Positions 45,332 through 54,923 of a stretch of 64,000 nucleotides of DNA are shown piece by piece; the first letter of the stretch is position 1, and each line of letters starts with the position of its first letter. A program made the position numbers and the translations under genes. Under the pieces are notes generated by a model. The model worked only from the letters and a program-made list of their open reading frames with translations, had not been told where the DNA came from and searched no databases. The DNA comes from an uncultured Clostridium sp. (lineage in GTDB: Bacteria > Bacillota > Clostridia > TANB77 > CAG-508), in assembly GCA_947302485.1 (NCBI GenBank), contig CAMYVO010000001.1:128273-192272 (forward strand). The letters run 5' to 3'.

Positions 45332-47656
45332 TTGAAATATATAGATAAATTTTTAAGTGTACTAAAAACAGATAGAAATACATTTGCTACTTATATATTA
45401 ACTCTTATTTCAATATATTTAGCAGTAGATAGATTGCTTGAAATGGTATTCTTATTTTTGACTGGAATTTCAGTGTCATATTGGGGGCCTATACAATATA
45501 CGCTAGCTATTGCTTGTCCTGTATTTGCTTTTTTATTTTCTGGTAGTTCAAAGTTTGCTAGTTCATTTGAAAAGAAAATAACAATTTTTAATACGTATAT
45601 TATTGGCCTATATATTATAGGTATTTCAATGGCGGTACAGTTTATTAATAAATTATGTTGGCTTCTACTTCTTTCTGTTCCGAATTATACAACTATAGTA
45701 ACAGAGTATTCATACTTAATTAAACCAGCATTTCAATCAATTTCTATATATATACCTTTAGTAACTGCATTTCCTGTTTTTAAATTTATTTTCTTAAAGG
45801 TAAATGATGTATTAGACGAAAAGAAATCTATTAATGATTATGTCGGTATTGATTTATCAGATAAAACAAAAGGATGGGGTCCTTATACTTGCGAAATAGA
45901 AATTGCAAAAGACAAAAAAACTGGAAAACCTATTAAAATTCCGGAATCCAGAAGATTTGAATCTATGCTTGTTGTCGGTAATTCCGGATCAGGTAAAACT
46001 ACAATGGTATTCGAGCCAATGATGGCAAGAGATATAGAAAAAAAGTTTTTCTACAAAGAGGCTTCAAAAGAAATGGGATTTACAGCTTTAAAAACTGGAA
46101 TAGCATCTTTAGAATGTCCTTATGATAATAACTATATAAATGATAACTTTAATTTAAATATGCTAAAACCTGTTTCTGGTAAAGATAAGATATTTAAAAC
46201 ATATATGCATAAAATGATATATTCTGATATTGGTGAAATTGTATACAAAAATATTGGATTTACAGCTATATCTCCTGATTATGAATCAATTTCACATATA
46301 AAAGAGGTAGCAGAAAATTATCATATTCCTATAAATATTATTGACCCAAATGATAACAACTCCTTAGGATTAAATCCATTTATACATCCAGATCCTTCTA
46401 AAACTGCTGCTACAATTTCATCTGTTATATCACGTATGTATACCTCTAAGCATCCTGAAGAAGATGCTATATTATGGCAAAATGCAGGTGTGCAAGCCGT
46501 AGAAAGCTTAACTATTTTATTAAAAGTAATGTATCCTAGATTGCACAATGGATTATTGCCTAATTTAGGAGATATGCTAAATATGTTTAATAACTTCGAT
46601 TTAGTTGAAGAAATGTGTAATAAATTAGAATTAGACGAAAAACTATCTAAGGAATACAGCCTATTAATTGGTTACTTTAAAAAACATTTTTATAAAAACG
46701 GTTCTGCAAGAAAAGATACCGAAAAGTTTGTATTCTCTGCTGCAACTCAACTTGATAATTTACTTCGTAATGCCGGAGTAAGAAATATATTGTGTAATCG
46801 TTCTAATAACATTGATTTTGATAGAGCATTGTTAAATGGTGAAGTAACATTAGTATGTACAAGACGTGGTGATTTAGGTGGAATTGAAAATAAGGCTTTT
46901 GGTATGTTTGTAATATTAATTATGCAAAGTTCTGTTTTAAGAAGGCCTGGAACAGAAAAAACTAGAATCCCTCACTTCTTATATATTGATGAATTTTCAG
47001 ATTTTGTAGGTCAATCTACTGAACCATTATTCATTCTGTATAGGAAATACCATGTTGGTCCGATAATTTCTATTCAAAACTTAGATCAACTTGGAGTAGA
47101 TGGAGATTTAAAATATAGACAAACAATTATTGCAAACAGTACTACTAAAATTGTATTTGGTAATAACTCACCTGAAGATAATGCATTTTGGGAAAAAGAA
47201 ATTGGAGACCATAGAGAATGGACATTTATAAACGATTATGAAACTTCTAAATCAGATTACTCATCAACATATAAAAATATAAAATGGGATTGGAAACGTA
47301 ATCAAAAAGCTGGTCAAATACAAGCATTAAAATTCAAGCAATGTGCTTTCAAAACAAAAGACTTAAAAGGCAAAAACATTGCAGGACCTGGAAGTGTTGA
47401 TTTCCTTGAAGAAAAATATCAAAAACTTCATTCTCCTAAAATTTACAACTTTTCAAAATACACAAAAGGAATTAGCGAAGATAACAACATAAATAATACA
47501 AAGAAAAGAAAGGAAAAATTTAATCCTTCAAAAATAACTTTTAACTCAGATTCCAATGGTGAAATAGATCCAATAAAAAATAATACTACTGATACAAGTT
47601 TCTTACTAAATAACGACGATGCAATTGTATTTGATATAAAGAATAATAAAAAATAA
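45332..47656 (+). CDS. Orphan VirD4/TraG-type coupling ATPase
   Basis: A 774-aa protein of the type IV coupling (T4CP, TraG/VirD4) family. Four N-terminal hydrophobic helices lie within residues 15-150. The RecA-like ATPase has Walker A VVGNSGSGKTT (about 214-224) and Walker B FLYIDEFSD (about 549-557). The DPNDNNSLGLNPFIHPDPSK and AILWQNAGVQAVESL blocks are typical of conjugative coupling proteins. The tail (last 80 residues) is polar and disordered. TTG 45332 is preferred (GGTGA 6 nt upstream); ATG 45314 is possible. No relaxase, VirB4 or integrase gene is nearby. Confidence 0.85.
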   Translation: MKYIDKFLSVLKTDRNTFATYILTLISIYLAVDRLLEMVFLFLTGISVSYWGPIQYTLAIACPVFAFLFSGSSKFASSFEKKITIFNTYIIGLYIIGISMAVQFINKLCWLLLLSVPNYTTIVTEYSYLIKPAFQSISIYIPLVTAFPVFKFIFLKVNDVLDEKKSINDYVGIDLSDKTKGWGPYTCEIEIAKDKKTGKPIKIPESRRFESMLVVGNSGSGKTTMVFEPMMARDIEKKFFYKEASKEMGFTALKTGIASLECPYDNNYINDNFNLNMLKPVSGKDKIFKTYMHKMIYSDIGEIVYKNIGFTAISPDYESISHIKEVAENYHIPINIIDPNDNNSLGLNPFIHPDPSKTAATISSVISRMYTSKHPEEDAILWQNAGVQAVESLTILLKVMYPRLHNGLLPNLGDMLNMFNNFDLVEEMCNKLELDEKLSKEYSLLIGYFKKHFYKNGSARKDTEKFVFSAATQLDNLLRNAGVRNILCNRSNNIDFDRALLNGEVTLVCTRRGDLGGIENKAFGMFVILIMQSSVLRRPGTEKTRIPHFLYIDEFSDFVGQSTEPLFILYRKYHVGPIISIQNLDQLGVDGDLKYRQTIIANSTTKIVFGNNSPEDNAFWEKEIGDHREWTFINDYETSKSDYSSTYKNIKWDWKRNQKAGQIQALKFKQCAFKTKDLKGKNIAGPGSVDFLEEKYQKLHSPKIYNFSKYTKGISEDNNINNTKKRKEKFNPSKITFNSDSNGEIDPIKNNTTDTSFLLNNDDAIVFDIKNNKK

Positions 47657-47662
47657 GCTAAG

Positions 47663-47702
47663 GAAAAGAACTTATTGTAAGTTTAAACAATAAGTTCTTT
47701 TC
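47663..47702. terminator. Bidirectional terminator between TraG-like and relaxation-like genes
   Basis: Perfect 16-bp stem GAAAAGAACTTATTGT/ACAATAAGTTCTTTTC with an 8-nt loop between convergent genes. Confidence 0.88.
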
Positions 47703-47716
47703 TTATATTATTCCTA

Positions 47717-48655
47717 TTATGCTAGCAACTTTAATTCAGCAATTTCAACTTTATATTTTTGTGAATTTTCATCTAATTTAAATTCTACTAAAGTCTTTAC
47801 TAACGATTCCTCATTTTGTCTAATTTCTGTAGTAAAATACATTTTTATAGGTTTTATTTCTAATTTATTTGTAACAATTTCTTTAAATGTTTCAGCCATG
47901 TGTTTATCATCTTCACATACAAATATAAGTTGTGGCATACTCTCAAAACTAGAATCCATTGTTTGAAAATTATCATAAAAATCATTATATAATCTTAATC
48001 TATCTACTAATTTTTTTTGCCAATCATCTTCTCTACGAATAACTTCAAATAAAAATGTAATTGATTTAGAAGATTTTGTTAATTTTACGCTTCCACCTGT
48101 TACTTTAAATAATTTACCAGCTACTTTTGCATTTAGGGCAGGTTTAACTGTATATCCATCAAATGATTTTACTTTTCTTAAATATGCAAGTATCATTTGA
48201 TTTCCTGCTAATCTCTTTTTTATCATTCCAACAGGTTTTGTATTATCTGTTGGTTGCCATTTGCACTCAATTCCTCTGGAATTTAATAAGTATTTGCCCA
48301 TTTTTTCTAAACAGTAAACTCTATAAATACCTTTTCCTTCTTCGGAATTAAAATAATATCTTGTAAGTATTTTGCACTTTATTAGTTGTTCTAACTTATT
48401 ATTCAACTTATCTTGTGATTTATAATCAATTTTTTTGTAATCTAGAAGTTGGCATAATTGTCTTGATGTAACAAATTCAAACTCATTTACAAGTTCCAAA
48501 ATACTAAAATGTAAATCATTAATATGTCCTAAATTAATTTTATGTATAATTTGATTCATAGACACATATCCATCTTTACCATCAAATACTTTAACTTCTC
48601 CTTCTCTTACTGCAAATGGTGAACTTTTTGCTTGAATTTTTTGATCTTCTACCAT
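47717..48655 (-). CDS. Replication-relaxation-like winged-helix protein
   Basis: A 312-aa protein resembling the Replic_Relax family found on plasmids and conjugative elements. A central winged helix (FEFVTSRQLCQLLDYKK ... LIKCKILTRYYF, then YCLEKMGKYLLNSRGI) is followed by a nuclease-like alpha/beta fold (SITFLFEVIRREDDWQKKL, LRLYNDFYDNF, PQLIFVCEDD). ATG 48655 is used because GGAGGAG lies just upstream. It is the last gene of a run from 53.4 kb (lspA, rluD, rluB, S1), 43 bp after the S1 gene, and faces the TraG-like gene. Confidence 0.65.
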   Translation of the reverse strand: MVEDQKIQAKSSPFAVREGEVKVFDGKDGYVSMNQIIHKINLGHINDLHFSILELVNEFEFVTSRQLCQLLDYKKIDYKSQDKLNNKLEQLIKCKILTRYYFNSEEGKGIYRVYCLEKMGKYLLNSRGIECKWQPTDNTKPVGMIKKRLAGNQMILAYLRKVKSFDGYTVKPALNAKVAGKLFKVTGGSVKLTKSSKSITFLFEVIRREDDWQKKLVDRLRLYNDFYDNFQTMDSSFESMPQLIFVCEDDKHMAETFKEIVTNKLEIKPIKMYFTTEIRQNEESLVKTLVEFKLDENSQKYKVEIAELKLLA

Positions 48656-48698
48656 ATCTTCTCCTCCTCTATGAATATAGAAAAATATTTTAATATTC

Positions 48699-49502
48699 TT
48701 ACACAATTAATAATTTTATTTTTTTCTTATCTTGTATTATCTTTTTAATATATACACTTACTTTTTGCCCATATTCAATATTATCTTTATATTCAGCAAG
48801 ACCTACTAAATTTGGTGTAAGCTCAATAAAAATGCCATTTTTTGACTTTTCTATTTCACGAGCAATACCTATAACTGTTGACCCTTCTTCGAATTTATCT
48901 GCGTTTTCTTTCCAACTTCCAAATAACTCTTTATAGCTTAGTAAAACTCTATCATTCTCTCTATCTACTGATTTTATCACAACATTTACTTTTTGTCCAA
49001 TATTCAATCTTTCAGATGGATTTTTTATTCTTGCAACTGACATATCTTCAATATGTAAAAGTCCAACAACGCCACCACCAATTTCTATAAATGCACCATA
49101 TGGTCTAATATTTTTTACAATTCCTTTTACAATATCACCTTCCTTAAGGTCATATTTTACCCAGTTAAGTGCTGCTTGTCCAACTGCCTTTCTAGATAGA
49201 ATAGCAATATCTTCATCTTTTATAGACTTTACTTTAAATTGAACTACCTTGTTAACTTTATTTACACAAATATTAGGTTTAGGGAATCCTGTTTTATCAA
49301 CATTTATGGCTTCTACTTCTTCTCTTGGTATAATACCTTTAATATTGTCCCCCATATCTATATATAGATTATAGTTGGAATCACACTTGGTTACAATTCC
49401 ATTCATTATTTTACCATTTAATAATGCATCATTAATTCCTTGTTTTGAAATTGGTTTTATATCTTCATACCAGCCTTCTGGTATAAATTTCTGATATTCC
49501 AT
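48699..49502 (-). CDS. S1 RNA-binding domain protein
   Basis: A 267-aa protein with three S1-like OB folds: about 28-95 (NGIVTKCDSNYNLYIDMGDN), 118-190 (the best match, GDIVKGIVKNIRPYGAFIEI with VVGLLHIEDMS) and 205-267, degenerate. Such proteins bind single-stranded RNA; this is shorter than ribosomal S1. It lies 48 bp after rluB and 43 bp before the relaxation-like gene in the same direction. Confidence 0.85.
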   Translation of the reverse strand: MEYQKFIPEGWYEDIKPISKQGINDALLNGKIMNGIVTKCDSNYNLYIDMGDNIKGIIPREEVEAINVDKTGFPKPNICVNKVNKVVQFKVKSIKDEDIAILSRKAVGQAALNWVKYDLKEGDIVKGIVKNIRPYGAFIEIGGGVVGLLHIEDMSVARIKNPSERLNIGQKVNVVIKSVDRENDRVLLSYKELFGSWKENADKFEEGSTVIGIAREIEKSKNGIFIELTPNLVGLAEYKDNIEYGQKVSVYIKKIIQDKKKIKLLIV

Positions 49503-49550
49503 CTGTTTCTCCTTATCTTTTGTTTATTGAAATCATTATATAAATAAATT

Positions 49551-50276
49551 TTATGATTGTAAATATAATTGATTAATTTCTTCTTTTTTTAAATATCTCC
49601 AAGTTCCCATTTTCATATCTTTTACACTTATAAATCCAATTTTACTTCTATGTAGTGCCATTACTTTCTTATCAATAGCCTCACACATTTTTCTTACCTG
49701 TCTATTTTTTCCCTCATGTATAGTAATCTCTATTCTAGAAACACTTTTTTCTTTATCAATTTTTAATATTTTTACTTTAGCAGGTTTTGTTATATAATCA
49801 TCAATTTTAATGCCATTTTTAAGAAGATTTATTTCTTCTTGTTTAACATTACCTTTTAAAGTTACTGTATATGTTTTTGTAATTTCATGTTTGGGATGTG
49901 TAATATAGTATACAAAATCTCCATCATTTGTTAAGATTAAAGCACCTGATGTATACATATCTAATCTTCCAACTGGAACAACCCTTTGAGGTACTCCTTT
50001 TATTAAATCAAGTACAATATCTCGATGAAATTGGTCTTTAGATGTTGTTACATATCCTACTGGTTTGTTTAAAAGTATATATATATTCTCATTTTTATAT
50101 TCTATTAACTTATTATTATAATATACTTTATCAACTTTAGGATCTATTTTAGTTCCTAAAATTGTTATTACTTCATCATTCACTCTTACTTTTCCTTGCA
50201 AGATGTATTCTTCACATTTTCTTCTAGATGCAATTCCATTATCTGCTAGGAATTTTTGTAATCTAACTAGCTCCAT
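49551..50276 (-). CDS. rluB: Pseudouridine synthase, RluB/RsuA family
   Basis: A 241-aa rRNA-modifying enzyme. An N-terminal S4 domain (VRLQKFLADNGIASRRKCEE) is followed by the catalytic core with VGRLDMYTSGALILTNDG (catalytic Asp) and the basic EGKNRQVRKMCEAI. RluB of 23S rRNA is likeliest, RsuA possible. Its start overlaps the rluD stop by 10 bp. Confidence 0.93.
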   Translation of the reverse strand: MELVRLQKFLADNGIASRRKCEEYILQGKVRVNDEVITILGTKIDPKVDKVYYNNKLIEYKNENIYILLNKPVGYVTTSKDQFHRDIVLDLIKGVPQRVVPVGRLDMYTSGALILTNDGDFVYYITHPKHEITKTYTVTLKGNVKQEEINLLKNGIKIDDYITKPAKVKILKIDKEKSVSRIEITIHEGKNRQVRKMCEAIDKKVMALHRSKIGFISVKDMKMGTWRYLKKEEINQLYLQS

Positions 50277-51193
50277 AATTCCTCCCTATTTTTATCTAAT
50301 TCTTCTAGTATTTTCTCAAAATACTCAGGAATCGGTGCTTCTATTTTCATATCATTATTTGTTATTGGATGCTTAAACTCAATACTTTTTGCATGTAGCA
50401 TCTGCCCTACTACACCAAATGGATTCTTTCCATTAGAATACACAATATCACCTACTACAGGATGTCCTATTTCTGCCATATGTACTCTTATTTGATGTGT
50501 TCTGCCTGTATCAATTTTTATTTGTAATAAAGTATATTGGTTATATCTTTTTAATACTTTAAAATGAGTAATAGCCTGTTTACCATTTCTTGTAACTGCC
50601 ATTTTTTTTCTATCTTTAGTACTTCTTCCAATTGGCATGTCTATACTTGCTTCATTTTCTGCAATTTTTCCTCTTACTAATGCAATATATATTTTTTTTA
50701 CTTCTCTATTTTTTATTTGATTGCTGAGATTAATATGAGCTTTATCATTTTTGGCAATCATGAGTACTCCTGATGTATCTTTATCTAATCTATGTACAAT
50801 ACCTGGTCTAACTACTCCTCCAATGCCTGATAAAGAATCTTTGCATATGTTCATAATAGCATTAACCAATGTTCCATCTTCATTTCCGTTTGCAGGATGA
50901 ACTACTAAACCTTTAGGTTTGTTTACAACTATCATATCATTATCTTCATATAGAATATCTATAGGTATATTTTCTGGCTTCAAAGTAGTTTCTTTTAGCT
51001 CAATCTCTTCAATCTGAATTATATCTTTTTCCTCAACTTTGTATGAAGCTTTCTTTACTTGTCCATTTACTAATATTTTATTATCTGATAACATTTTCTG
51101 TATCATAGTTCTTGATATACTATTATCAAACATTGTAACTGCTTTATCTAAACGATTTCCTTTCTGATTTATACCTACCTCAAATTTTTTCAA
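50267..51193 (-). CDS. rluD: Pseudouridine synthase, RluA/RluD family
   Basis: A 308-aa 23S rRNA pseudouridine synthase. An S4 domain (GNRLDKAVTMFDNSISRTMI) is followed by the catalytic HRLDKDTSGVLMIAKND and TGRTHQIRVHMAEIGHPVVGD. It is immediately downstream of lspA (2 bp gap), as in Bacillus (lspA-ylyB), which supports the YlyB-like assignment. Confidence 0.95.
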   Translation of the reverse strand: MKKFEVGINQKGNRLDKAVTMFDNSISRTMIQKMLSDNKILVNGQVKKASYKVEEKDIIQIEEIELKETTLKPENIPIDILYEDNDMIVVNKPKGLVVHPANGNEDGTLVNAIMNICKDSLSGIGGVVRPGIVHRLDKDTSGVLMIAKNDKAHINLSNQIKNREVKKIYIALVRGKIAENEASIDMPIGRSTKDRKKMAVTRNGKQAITHFKVLKRYNQYTLLQIKIDTGRTHQIRVHMAEIGHPVVGDIVYSNGKNPFGVVGQMLHAKSIEFKHPITNNDMKIEAPIPEYFEKILEELDKNREELWS

Positions 51194-51195
51194 AT

Positions 51196-51717
51196 CTATT
51201 CCACCTTGCTATCAACTTTATTTATATTATTATCCTTAGTTCTTTTGTCTTTCCAAGTATGTATTGCAAATAAAAGTGCTAGTAAAATCCATCCAATAAC
51301 GATAAAGCAATCAGCTAAATTGAAAATTGGAAAATTAGAGTTTGGAAAGATTTGTAAAAAATCTACAACAAATCCTCTAAATAGCCTATCTATTAAATTA
51401 CTAATTCCACCAGCTAAAACAAGTGAAACAATTATCATTGTTTTTTTATCAATTCTTTCAATTTGTAATATAACAAATCTAACTATTAGTCCTAACACAA
51501 TAATATTAGATATTATAAAAGTTATAGCACCATTTTGACCAATTCCAAATGCTCCTCCTCTATTTTCAGCATAATTAAAATTTAATATATTAGGCAAAAT
51601 CTCTAATATTTTTTCTTTAAAACTATCTATAGCATATACTTTAGTTATCTGATCTATTAAAATTAATATAATAACAATGCAAATTATAATTATTATTTTC
51701 TTTTTATTCTTTTCCAT
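51196..51717 (-). CDS. lspA: Lipoprotein signal peptidase
   Basis: A 173-aa membrane aspartyl protease (signal peptidase II) that processes lipoproteins such as the VanW protein of this window. Four hydrophobic helices are present. Conserved motifs are NYAENRGGAFGI, GGISNLIDRLFRGFVVDFL with the first catalytic Asp, and FPIFNLADCFIVIG with the second. Confidence 0.97.
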   Translation of the reverse strand: MEKNKKKIIIIICIVIILILIDQITKVYAIDSFKEKILEILPNILNFNYAENRGGAFGIGQNGAITFIISNIIVLGLIVRFVILQIERIDKKTMIIVSLVLAGGISNLIDRLFRGFVVDFLQIFPNSNFPIFNLADCFIVIGWILLALLFAIHTWKDKRTKDNNINKVDSKVE

Positions 51718-51735
51718 TTTTTAATTCTCCTTTAT

Positions 51736-53376
51736 TTATGAATTCTTTTTTTCATAAAGGACAAAGTTTTGGTCCACATATATTTCGTTATAGTTAGAAT
51801 CTTTTGATATTAGTATATTTAATTTAGAATTTCTATACATAAGTACATGAGTAAATCCATAATTTTTAAATAAAGTTTCATAATCTGTATTAAGATTTGA
51901 TACATTAATAAAATCCATAAATATATCTTTACCTGGATTGAATTCTGGAGTATATAAATCAGCTCTCGAGTCAATGAATACAGGTATATCTTTAAATAAT
52001 AAATAACTTCCATAATTATATTCATTATATAGCTTCATATTTTTTAAATTTAAATTCTTTTTTATAAAATCAGCCGCTTCAACTGGAAATGTATTTTTAT
52101 TTACAAATTCATTATGAATTTTATCTTTATAAAGAAAAATTGATGACAACAGAACAATAAGTATTGTTATTATTCCATATGGAAATTTTACTATTCGTTT
52201 TTCAATTCTTTCACTTATTTTAGGTGAATATTTATCTAAAAATGATACAACTAGTTTTACAAGTATACTCATTCCTATTATAACTAGTAATGAAAACTGT
52301 CTCCTGCTCATAAATGTTAATATTAACAATCCAGCAAGCATAAATGCATCTGATAATTGTATCTTCGTATCCGTAAACGTTAGAATTCCTAAAAATACAA
52401 CTAATATAATAATAGCATATTTGTTTTGGGCTAAAGTAAGAGGCAAATGTTCTGCTATATTCTGAGTAGAATTGCCAGACATTAGTTTAAATATATGAGT
52501 ATATGGTTCTGTTAATTGTGGCGTTATAAAACCTGTAAGCAAACAAATTAACATAATTATTATAAGCCATTTTACATTATCTTTTTTAGCTATTTTTATC
52601 TTATATGGATTTTCTTCTGCTTTTTTTCTTCTTAAAACAGCTTTATCTCTTTTTTTCTTTGTACTATCTAGTAATTCTTGAGATTTTAATATTTTCTCTT
52701 TATTCTTCTTTTCTTCTTTTTTTAATCTTTTTATTTTATTATTTAATCTAAAAATTTTTAACTTATATACTACATCATGTTCTCTAATTAAAGCTATAAT
52801 ATATTCTGCTATATATGGTAAATATAGCACAAAGTAAAACATCCAAACTGCTGCATGAACATTTGCTATTATTATAGGAATAACAATTAGGCCAATAGCA
52901 TATCTTTTTTTCTTCGTTTTAATAAACATCTCTATAAAACAAACTGTTAATGTAAATAGTATAAATGTTAAAAGTTGTGCTCTAGCAGCTATAAAATCTT
53001 TTAGTAAAATAAGAGAACCTAATGTTAGTAAAAATGAAATAAAGTAATTTTTACTTATTTTTACACTTGTTATATATAATACTATTCCCAATATACAAGC
53101 AAGCATAACTGTAGCTATATATACTGCTTGAAAACCTCCTTGATTATAAATATAGTATGTTCCTAAATCATATAACCAATGCGGATATGTATATACAAGT
53201 CCATCATGCCATGAAAATGGATCTTTCATATCTACTCCATTTTTTGCAATATGCTCTCCAATTTTTATTGTATAAAAAGTATCATTTTGAAATACTACTG
53301 GTGTAAGTGCAAACCCAAGTAGAATTATACAAATAATTGCAATAACATTAAATCTAACTTTTGCTTTTGTACTCAT
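51736..53376 (-). CDS. Polytopic membrane protein with cytosolic coiled-coil loop
   Basis: A 546-aa protein, family not recognised. About eleven hydrophobic helices follow a glycosyltransferase-like opening (NDTFYTIKIGEHIAKNGVDM, DPFSWHDGLVYTYPHWLYDL) resembling GT-C/PMT-type enzymes. A long Lys/Glu-rich loop (about 200-260) looks like a coiled coil. A soluble C-terminal part contains NEYNYGSYLLFKDIPVFIDS. ATG 53376 is chosen (GAGGAG 7 nt upstream). It has a promoter at 53416-53444 and leads the operon containing lspA, rluD, rluB and S1. Confidence 0.7.
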   Translation of the reverse strand: MSTKAKVRFNVIAIICIILLGFALTPVVFQNDTFYTIKIGEHIAKNGVDMKDPFSWHDGLVYTYPHWLYDLGTYYIYNQGGFQAVYIATVMLACILGIVLYITSVKISKNYFISFLLTLGSLILLKDFIAARAQLLTFILFTLTVCFIEMFIKTKKKRYAIGLIVIPIIIANVHAAVWMFYFVLYLPYIAEYIIALIREHDVVYKLKIFRLNNKIKRLKKEEKKNKEKILKSQELLDSTKKKRDKAVLRRKKAEENPYKIKIAKKDNVKWLIIIMLICLLTGFITPQLTEPYTHIFKLMSGNSTQNIAEHLPLTLAQNKYAIIILVVFLGILTFTDTKIQLSDAFMLAGLLILTFMSRRQFSLLVIIGMSILVKLVVSFLDKYSPKISERIEKRIVKFPYGIITILIVLLSSIFLYKDKIHNEFVNKNTFPVEAADFIKKNLNLKNMKLYNEYNYGSYLLFKDIPVFIDSRADLYTPEFNPGKDIFMDFINVSNLNTDYETLFKNYGFTHVLMYRNSKLNILISKDSNYNEIYVDQNFVLYEKKNS

Positions 53377-53415
53377 AAAAAAACTCCTCACTATAAATCA
53401 ATTATTAATACATGT

Positions 53416-53444
53416 ATTATATATAAATTTATATAATTTAACAA
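53416..53444 (-). promoter_or_regulatory. Promoter of the membrane protein-lspA-rlu operon
   Basis: TTGTTA (53439-53444) and TATAAT (53416-53421) on the minus strand, 17 bp apart, about 40 bp before the start. Confidence 0.6.
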
Positions 53445-53551
53445 GTACTTATAATGTTTTTTTAAAACAAAAAATAAAAAGAAAATATTCTATATTACAA
53501 TGTTTTATTAATCTCAATTACATTCGATCTTTTATATTTTAAAATAAAAAA

Positions 53552-53579
53552 AGTAGAAACTCTTTAAAAAGTTTCTACT
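53552..53579 (-). terminator. carD terminator
   Basis: AGTAGAAAC/GTTTCTACT stem with a T-run on the minus strand, 12 bp after the carD stop. Confidence 0.8.
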
Positions 53580-53590
53580 AAATATTTTCA

Positions 53591-54175
53591 CTATAAATTT
53601 ACAGAACTATCTGATGTTTCATCATCAAATGGAATAAATTTTTTCACTACATTTGAAACAATATCTGGTGTTTCATTATTAACTCTAAACTCATTAAATG
53701 ATTGATTTATTTTATTATCAACAATATTTTCCATTTCTTCTTCTGGAATTTGCTCAGCTAAAACAAGTTCACTAATTAAAATTTGTTTAGCATTTGTTAA
53801 CATTTTCTTTTCCCCTGTAGAAAGTCCTTTTTCTTTTTGTTTAAAACTTAAATTTCTAACTACATCAGCTATTTCATATATATCTCCACTTTTCATTTTC
53901 TCCATATTATCTCTATATCGTTTGTTCCAGTTCATTGACATCTCTGTCTCATCTTCTTGAAGAATTGCAAACACCTTATCAGCCGATGTTTTATCTATAA
54001 TATTTCTTACTCCTATTTCTTCTGCTTTGCTTGTTGGTACCATTACCTTTACTTCACCTGGCATTTTTAAAATATAGTAAGATTGTTTCTCCCCTAAAAT
54101 ATCTTTTTCCTCAATTGAATCAATTGTTCCAGCCCCATGCATTGGATATACAATATGATCACCTACATTGAACAT
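53591..54175 (-). CDS. carD: CarD-family transcriptional regulator
   Basis: A 194-aa RNA polymerase-binding protein. The Tudor-like RID domain (FNVGDHIVYPMHGAGTIDSI ... YYILKMPGEVKVMVPTSKAE) is followed by an all-helical DNA-binding part with the Trp-bearing SMNWNKRYRDNMEK. It is expressed from a strong promoter overlapping the dut terminator. CarD adjusts open-complex stability; its targets here are unknown. Confidence 0.93.
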   Translation of the reverse strand: MFNVGDHIVYPMHGAGTIDSIEEKDILGEKQSYYILKMPGEVKVMVPTSKAEEIGVRNIIDKTSADKVFAILQEDETEMSMNWNKRYRDNMEKMKSGDIYEIADVVRNLSFKQKEKGLSTGEKKMLTNAKQILISELVLAEQIPEEEMENIVDNKINQSFNEFRVNNETPDIVSNVVKKFIPFDDETSDSSVNL

Positions 54176-54288
54176 AAAAAAGTCACTCCTCTCTCTGTTT
54201 TATGTATAAAAAAATACGATTTCTAAATGCTTACTCTTTTCTAGTTTATTTAATTAAATCGTAATTCTTATATTTACTAACTGTATAT

Positions 54289-54331
54289 ATTATAGCATAA
54301 AAATTACCAAAAGTCAAAACTTTTGGTAATT
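54289..54331 (-). promoter_or_regulatory. Overlapping dut terminator and carD promoter
   Basis: The hairpin AATTACCAAAAG/CTTTTGGTAATT (54302-54331, 6-nt loop, T-run) ends dut. The carD promoter TTGACT (54312-54317) lies in its loop and stem, with an extended -10 TGCTATAAT (TATAAT 54289-54294) 17 bp further on. Confidence 0.75.
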
Positions 54332-54373
54332 AATTTTTCATAATTTTCTTTACGGAAATAACTTATAATAAGA

Positions 54374-54835
54374 TTATTTATTTGTAGATCCAAATCCTCC
54401 TATTCTTTCTCCCTCAGCCTTGTCATCGTCTGTTATTAAATATTTTTGAAAGATTCCTTGCCCAATTGCTTCACCTTTTTTAATTAAAATATCTTCTTCT
54501 TTTATATTGTAAAATCCAAACATAAAATGTCCATCATTATCTGGATTTCCGTAATAATCTTTATCTATTACTCCAACACTATTTGCTAAAATTAATCCTT
54601 TCTTTTTTGGATTTGAGCTTCTATTATATAACAATAAAACTTCATCATCTTGCATATATGCTTTTAATCCTGTTTTTACTAATGTCGGATTTTGTCCCTT
54701 CTTAAGGCTTGGTATCACTACATCTTCTGCAGCTTCTATATCATATCCAGCAGAATATTTTGTCTTACGCTCTGGTAAATTTATATTTTTATCTTCAAAT
54801 CCTTTTGCTATTTCAAATCCTCTTAATTTTTCCAT
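54374..54835 (-). CDS. dut: dUTP diphosphatase
   Basis: A 153-aa trimeric dUTPase. Motif 1 SAGYDIEAAEDV, motif 2 LYNRSSNPKKKG, motif 3 ANSVGVIDKDYYG, motif 4 EAIGQGIFQKY and motif 5 RIGGFGSTNK are all present. The start at ATG 54835 removes a 22-residue extension without family similarity and follows a GAGGAAGAG site. Confidence 0.93.
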   Translation of the reverse strand: MEKLRGFEIAKGFEDKNINLPERKTKYSAGYDIEAAEDVVIPSLKKGQNPTLVKTGLKAYMQDDEVLLLYNRSSNPKKKGLILANSVGVIDKDYYGNPDNDGHFMFGFYNIKEEDILIKKGEAIGQGIFQKYLITDDDKAEGERIGGFGSTNK

Positions 54836-54923
54836 TATATCTCTTCCTCTCTCTTTTATCATATTTCTACAAATTTTATTATATATCTCTTTATTTGTCA
54901 AGAATTCTTATGCCTTTAACTGC

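Noticed and set aside
45266-48706. A complete integrative conjugative element
   Set aside because: No relaxase, VirB4, integrase, excisionase or flanking repeats were found. The neighbours are core genes and base composition does not change.
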